Source: Burkholderiaceae bacterium (lineage in GTDB: Bacteria; Pseudomonadota; Gammaproteobacteria; Burkholderiales; Burkholderiaceae). Taken from it: a stretch of 18,007 bases of DNA. The DNA lies in NCBI GenBank assembly GCA_947371415.1, contig CANBPJ010000027.1:1-18007 (forward strand), given 5' to 3'. The notes below the pieces were generated by a model. That model worked only from the letters and a program-made list of their open reading frames with translations, was not told the origin of the DNA and did not search any database. Each line of letters opens with the position of its first letter. Within the stretch, counting starts at the first letter, position 1. A program made the position numbers and the translations under genes. Positions 14,949 through 18,007 of this stretch are shown here, in pieces.

Positions 14949-16546
14949 GTAAAGAACGTTCATCCCGCGGAGCTAGCGCAGGTAATAAATCCGGATCTAG
15001 ATCTGGGTCAAGACTAGTCCCACAAAAAAGTTACGCCGCTAAATCAAAAGATCCTTTGCGTCGCCCAGAGCGTCGCAATGCGAGCGGCAACATCATTGCA
15101 CCAGAAGGTCAAAAAAACTTTTCTAATGCCAAGGCTTTGCCTCAGCACGCCATTCATTTGGAGCGCTTGCTTCCAGAGTTATTGAATTTTGAGCAGCCAG
15201 CTGATCGGGTTGTGAGTCGGTATTTTCGCTCCGAACCACAGTTGGGTAACCGTGATCGCGCCTTGATCGCAGAGAGTGCGTTTGCCATTCTGCGCCGTAA
15301 AAATGAGTTCTCACAATTTGCTTCCAGCGGCGAGGGCTCACAGGCTAGACGCTTAGCCCTATTGGGTTTGATGTCCGCTCTGACTGAAGGCGGCCTGGGC
15401 TCTGCTAATCGTGCGGAGAGTGCGATTGCTGACTTGGCCCATGTATTGAAGGCTGGTGAATACGAGTGGTTGCAACGTTTTGCGACCGTTGATCCAACAG
15501 CACTCAATCCATTGGTTCGCAACAATTTGCCTGAATGGCTATGGGATGCTTTTGGAAAATATCCTGGCGAAGAAACACGTGAAGCCTTAGCTAAATCATT
15601 GATGCACCCAGCTTTATTAGATCTGCGCGCTAACACCATGAAAACCACTCGCGAGCAATTGCTTGTCGAGATGAATGCATTGGGTGGTCGCTATCAAGCT
15701 ATCCCTACCCCTTATGCGCCCGATGGTGTGCGGATTATGGGTAAGCCTGCATTGCAAAATACCGTTGGCTTTAAAGCAGGGATGTTTGAGGTGCAAGATG
15801 AGGGTAGCCAGTTATTGGCTTACTTGCTAGCGCCGAAGCGCGGCGAGATGGTAGTGGACTTTTGTGCGGGCGCAGGCGGAAAGACTTTGGCGATTGGAGC
15901 TCTCATGCGCTCTACAGGGCGCTTGTACGCTCTGGATACATCTGAGCGTCGCTTAGCTAATCTAAAGCCCCGTCAAGCCCGTAGCGGCCTTTCTAACGTC
16001 CATCCTGTATGGATTGATAGTGAGAACGATGCCAAGATCAAGCGTTTGGCTGGCAAGATCGATCGCGTCTTAGTGGATGCCCCTTGTAGCGGCATGGGAA
16101 CTCTGCGACGTAACCCTGATTTGAAGTGGCGTCAGACTCCAGAAGGCGTTTTAGAGCTCAATCAGAAGCAGATGAATATTCTGGCATCGGCAAGTCGCTT
16201 GTTAAAACCCGGTGGCCGTTTGGTTTATGCCACTTGCAGCCTTTTACCTCAAGAGAATCAGCAGATTGCAGAGGATTTTCTAGCAAAGCACCCTAATTTT
16301 GAGGCAGTTCCTGCTGCTGAGGTTCTCAAGCCCTTGTTTCCAAAAGATAAAATGCCTTTAGGGTGCAGTCCAGATAACCCTTGGTGGCAGTTATGGCCTC
16401 ATATCCATGGAACTGATGGATTCTTTGCCGCGGTTTTCCAAAAGAAAGCAGCTGCTCCCGTAGCAAAAGTCGATAAAGACGATGCAAAAGTCGAGGAAAA
16501 AGAGACCCAGGTCAAAACCAAGAAAGCTGGGAAAGAACTAAAATAG
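14945..16546 (+). CDS. RsmB/NOP-family RNA (cytosine-5) methyltransferase
   Basis: SAM-dependent RNA m5C methyltransferase of the RsmB/NOP2/Sun family; 533 residues. SAM motif I is VVDFCAGAGGKT (303-314). The two family cysteines are Cys381 in DAPCSGMGTLRRNPD (378-392) and Cys431 in YATCSLLPQEN (428-438); the second is the usual catalytic one. An N-terminal helical region (about 68-200) resembles the NusB-like part of RsmB but is poorly conserved. Both ends are low complexity: residues 1-60 are Ser/Arg/Lys/Gly rich and 500-533 are Lys/Glu/Ala rich, probably disordered RNA-contact tails. It starts in an ATGA overlap with purN. The 16S rRNA C967 enzyme is one candidate role, but the window does not show whether a canonical rsmB exists elsewhere, so the symbol is left empty. 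Confidence 0.88.
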   Translation: MSKERSSRGASAGNKSGSRSGSRLVPQKSYAAKSKDPLRRPERRNASGNIIAPEGQKNFSNAKALPQHAIHLERLLPELLNFEQPADRVVSRYFRSEPQLGNRDRALIAESAFAILRRKNEFSQFASSGEGSQARRLALLGLMSALTEGGLGSANRAESAIADLAHVLKAGEYEWLQRFATVDPTALNPLVRNNLPEWLWDAFGKYPGEETREALAKSLMHPALLDLRANTMKTTREQLLVEMNALGGRYQAIPTPYAPDGVRIMGKPALQNTVGFKAGMFEVQDEGSQLLAYLLAPKRGEMVVDFCAGAGGKTLAIGALMRSTGRLYALDTSERRLANLKPRQARSGLSNVHPVWIDSENDAKIKRLAGKIDRVLVDAPCSGMGTLRRNPDLKWRQTPEGVLELNQKQMNILASASRLLKPGGRLVYATCSLLPQENQQIAEDFLAKHPNFEAVPAAEVLKPLFPKDKMPLGCSPDNPWWQLWPHIHGTDGFFAAVFQKKAAAPVAKVDKDDAKVEEKETQVKTKKAGKELK

Positions 16547-16573
16547 AGGTTTAGACCTTTCTAGGACTTTCTT

Positions 16574-17767
16574 TTGAACACAGCTTCAGGTTTTGATTTA
16601 TTCCTTAACTGGCTTTCCCATGGTTATTTAAGTTGGACTTGGTGGCAAATCCTTGTTTTTACTCTGGTTGCCACCCACATCACCATCGCTGGCGTCACGA
16701 TTTTTTTACATCGCTGCCAAGCGCACCGGGCTTTGGACCTGCATCCCATCATGTCCCATTTTTTCCGTTTCTGGCTTTGGCTAACAACGGGTATGGTTAC
16801 CAAAGAGTGGGCAGCTATTCACCGTAAGCATCACGCTAAGTGCGAGACGATTGACGATCCACATAGCCCACAAGTGTTGGGCATTGGCACAGTACTGTCT
16901 CGCGGTGCTGAGCTATATAAAAAAGAATCACACAATCAAGAGACTTTAGATAAGTTTGGTCATGGCACGCCAGATGACTGGCTCGAGCGCAATATCTATG
17001 CGAAATGCTCTTGGCAGGGTGTTGCTTTAATGCTGATAATAGATGTGTTCTTATTTGGCGCAATTGGTTTAACGGTATGGGCTGTGCAAATGCTGTGGAT
17101 TCCAATTACGGCTGCTGGCATTATTAATGGCATTGGCCACTTCTGGGGTTATCGCAATTACGACTGCGAAGATGCTGCAACCAATATTTTTCCTTGGGGC
17201 ATCTTGATTGGCGGAGAAGAGCTACATAACAATCACCATACCTTTGCTACGAGCGCTAAGCTATCTAGTAAGTGGTATGAGTTCGACATTGGCTGGATGT
17301 ATATTCAGATCTTAAGTGCTGTTGGCTTGGCTAAGGTAAAGAAGACTTCTCCTAAACCAGTTCTCAGGGACTTGCGTCCCGCGGATCAAGGAACACTCGA
17401 AGCCATCATTGCTAACCGTTATGAAATCATGGCGCGCTATAGCAAGACTTTGCGTAGCTTCTTTAGCAATGAAGTTCAGCACATGCAAGAGTTGGCATCC
17501 CACTTGAAGGATGCGCGCACTTGGTTGAGTAAGGATGAGTCCCGCTTGACTGCTGAGGAGCAAGCAAAGCTCGAAGAGCTCATGGCTAGCAATGCTCAGC
17601 TCCGTAAGATGATTGAGATGCGTCGTGACTTACAAGCTATCTGGAGTCGCTCTAACGCTACTGGCGATCAATTGTTAGCTCAATTGCACTCCTGGTGTCA
17701 GCGCGCTGAAGATAGCGGCCTGTCCAGTTTGCGTGATTTCTCCTTGAGATTGCGTCGTTACGTTTAA
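16574..17767 (+). CDS. Membrane fatty acid (acyl-CoA type) desaturase with helical C-terminal extension
   Basis: Di-iron membrane desaturase that would introduce a double bond into acyl chains of membrane lipids, tuning fluidity. The 397-residue protein has three histidine boxes: HRCQAH (46-51), HRKHH (83-87) and HNNHH (218-222, within EELHNNHH), with hydrophobic segments near 24-45, 59-75 and 150-190. This matches the delta-9 type (OLE1-like) family. Residues 260-397 lie beyond the catalytic core and form a charged, helical, coiled-coil-like extension, including a segment rich in Glu, Lys and Leu at 325-355. The start is TTG at 16574 with AGGA (16563-16566) 7 nt upstream; the first in-frame ATG would delete the first histidine box. 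It follows the methyltransferase by 27 nt and ends the purN unit. Regiospecificity cannot be read from the sequence. Confidence 0.88.
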   Translation: MNTASGFDLFLNWLSHGYLSWTWWQILVFTLVATHITIAGVTIFLHRCQAHRALDLHPIMSHFFRFWLWLTTGMVTKEWAAIHRKHHAKCETIDDPHSPQVLGIGTVLSRGAELYKKESHNQETLDKFGHGTPDDWLERNIYAKCSWQGVALMLIIDVFLFGAIGLTVWAVQMLWIPITAAGIINGIGHFWGYRNYDCEDAATNIFPWGILIGGEELHNNHHTFATSAKLSSKWYEFDIGWMYIQILSAVGLAKVKKTSPKPVLRDLRPADQGTLEAIIANRYEIMARYSKTLRSFFSNEVQHMQELASHLKDARTWLSKDESRLTAEEQAKLEELMASNAQLRKMIEMRRDLQAIWSRSNATGDQLLAQLHSWCQRAEDSGLSSLRDFSLRLRRYV

Positions 17768-17796
17768 GTCAGTGGCTGGGTAAAAACCAAGACAAT

Positions 17797-17825
17797 AAAA
17801 AACCCGCTGAAGTAGCGGGTTTTTT
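17797..17825. terminator. Bidirectional intrinsic terminator between desaturase gene and rpmG
   Basis: A perfect 12-bp stem AAAAAACCCGCT (17797-17808) with AGCGGGTTTTTT (17814-17825), loop GAAGT. T runs on both strands make it fit both convergent genes: it lies 29 nt after the desaturase stop and 31 nt after the rpmG stop. Confidence 0.95.
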
Positions 17826-17856
17826 ATTTGCTGGAAATAAATATCGAATCGATAAA

Positions 17857-18007
17857 TTATTTCAGCTTTGTTTCTTTGTAAGCAACGTGCTTGCGAATGG
17901 TTGGATCGAACTTCATGATCTCCATTTTCTCAGGCTTTGTACGCTTGTTTTTTGAAGTTGTATAGAAGTGACCAGTACCAGCTGATGACTCTAATTTGAT
18001 TTTTTCT
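17857..18007 (-). CDS. rpmG: 50S ribosomal protein bL33, 5' end outside the window
   Basis: Reading the minus strand from the window edge gives 49 residues ending in HVAYKETKLK, with the family core SSAGTGHFYTTSKNKRT and EKMEIMKFDP. This is bL33 of the large ribosomal subunit. The full protein is about 55 residues in related bacteria, so only the first half-dozen codons are missing beyond the right edge. There is no CxxC pair, so this is the zinc-free form. It is the 3'-terminal gene of its unit (rpmB is usually just upstream, but that is outside the window) and ends at the bidirectional terminator. Confidence 0.95.
   Translation of the reverse strand, partial: EKIKLESSAGTGHFYTTSKNKRTKPEKMEIMKFDPTIRKHVAYKETKLK

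Noticed and set aside
17351..17767. A remnant insertion sequence fused to the desaturase
   Set aside because: There are no inverted repeats, target duplications or shift in base composition, and similar tails are recalled in other desaturases, so a recent insertion is unlikely.

Overview
This window looks like an ordinary chromosomal stretch of a betaproteobacterium of the family Burkholderiaceae, most likely Polynucleobacter or a close relative. That call rests on the moderate base composition, the many AT-leaning codons, and the character of the proteins recalled from memory; no database search was possible. The content is core metabolism and housekeeping. I see no transposase gene, prophage, CRISPR array, tRNA, rRNA or toxin-antitoxin pair.

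Layout, left to right. (1) 10-2596, plus strand: argF and argG, the last-but-two and last-but-one steps of arginine synthesis, then ppnP (nucleoside phosphorylase), closed by an intrinsic terminator. (2) 2669-3870: an exported alpha/beta hydrolase (plus) meets an exported DUF192 protein (minus) with a 5-nt gap. (3) 3942-4480: cspA on the minus strand with its own terminator and a likely consensus -35 box, and a divergent cspA/clpS intergenic region with unusual GGGGTTA/TAACCCC blocks. (4) 4481-7188: clpS-clpA, a translationally coupled pair (adaptor plus unfoldase), closed by a terminator. (5) 7423-8217: an unrecognised exported Gly/Ser/Thr-rich repeat protein with four cysteines, whose stop codon abuts the dut stop codon. 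(6) 8218-14267, minus strand: a tight run read ribF-ileS-lspA-coaBC-dut, covering FAD/FMN synthesis, Ile-tRNA charging, lipoprotein signal peptidase, coenzyme A synthesis and dUTP removal. (7) 14319-17767, plus strand, divergent from ribF: purN, an RsmB/NOP-family RNA methyltransferase and a membrane fatty acid desaturase, closed by a strong bidirectional terminator. (8) 17857-18007, minus strand: rpmG (ribosomal protein bL33), cut off at its 5' end by the window edge.

Several starts were moved from the longest open frame on the evidence of Shine-Dalgarno spacing, overlap with the upstream gene, a terminator inside the extension, or family length: ppnP, the DUF192 gene, clpS, clpA, lspA, ileS and purN. 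ribF (GTG) and the desaturase (TTG) appear to use non-ATG starts.

I did not find a convincing undescribed system. The best leads are the small exported repeat protein at 7423-8217, the helical C-terminal extension of the desaturase, the repeated blocks between cspA and clpS, and a 12-bp tandem repeat between ribF and purN.
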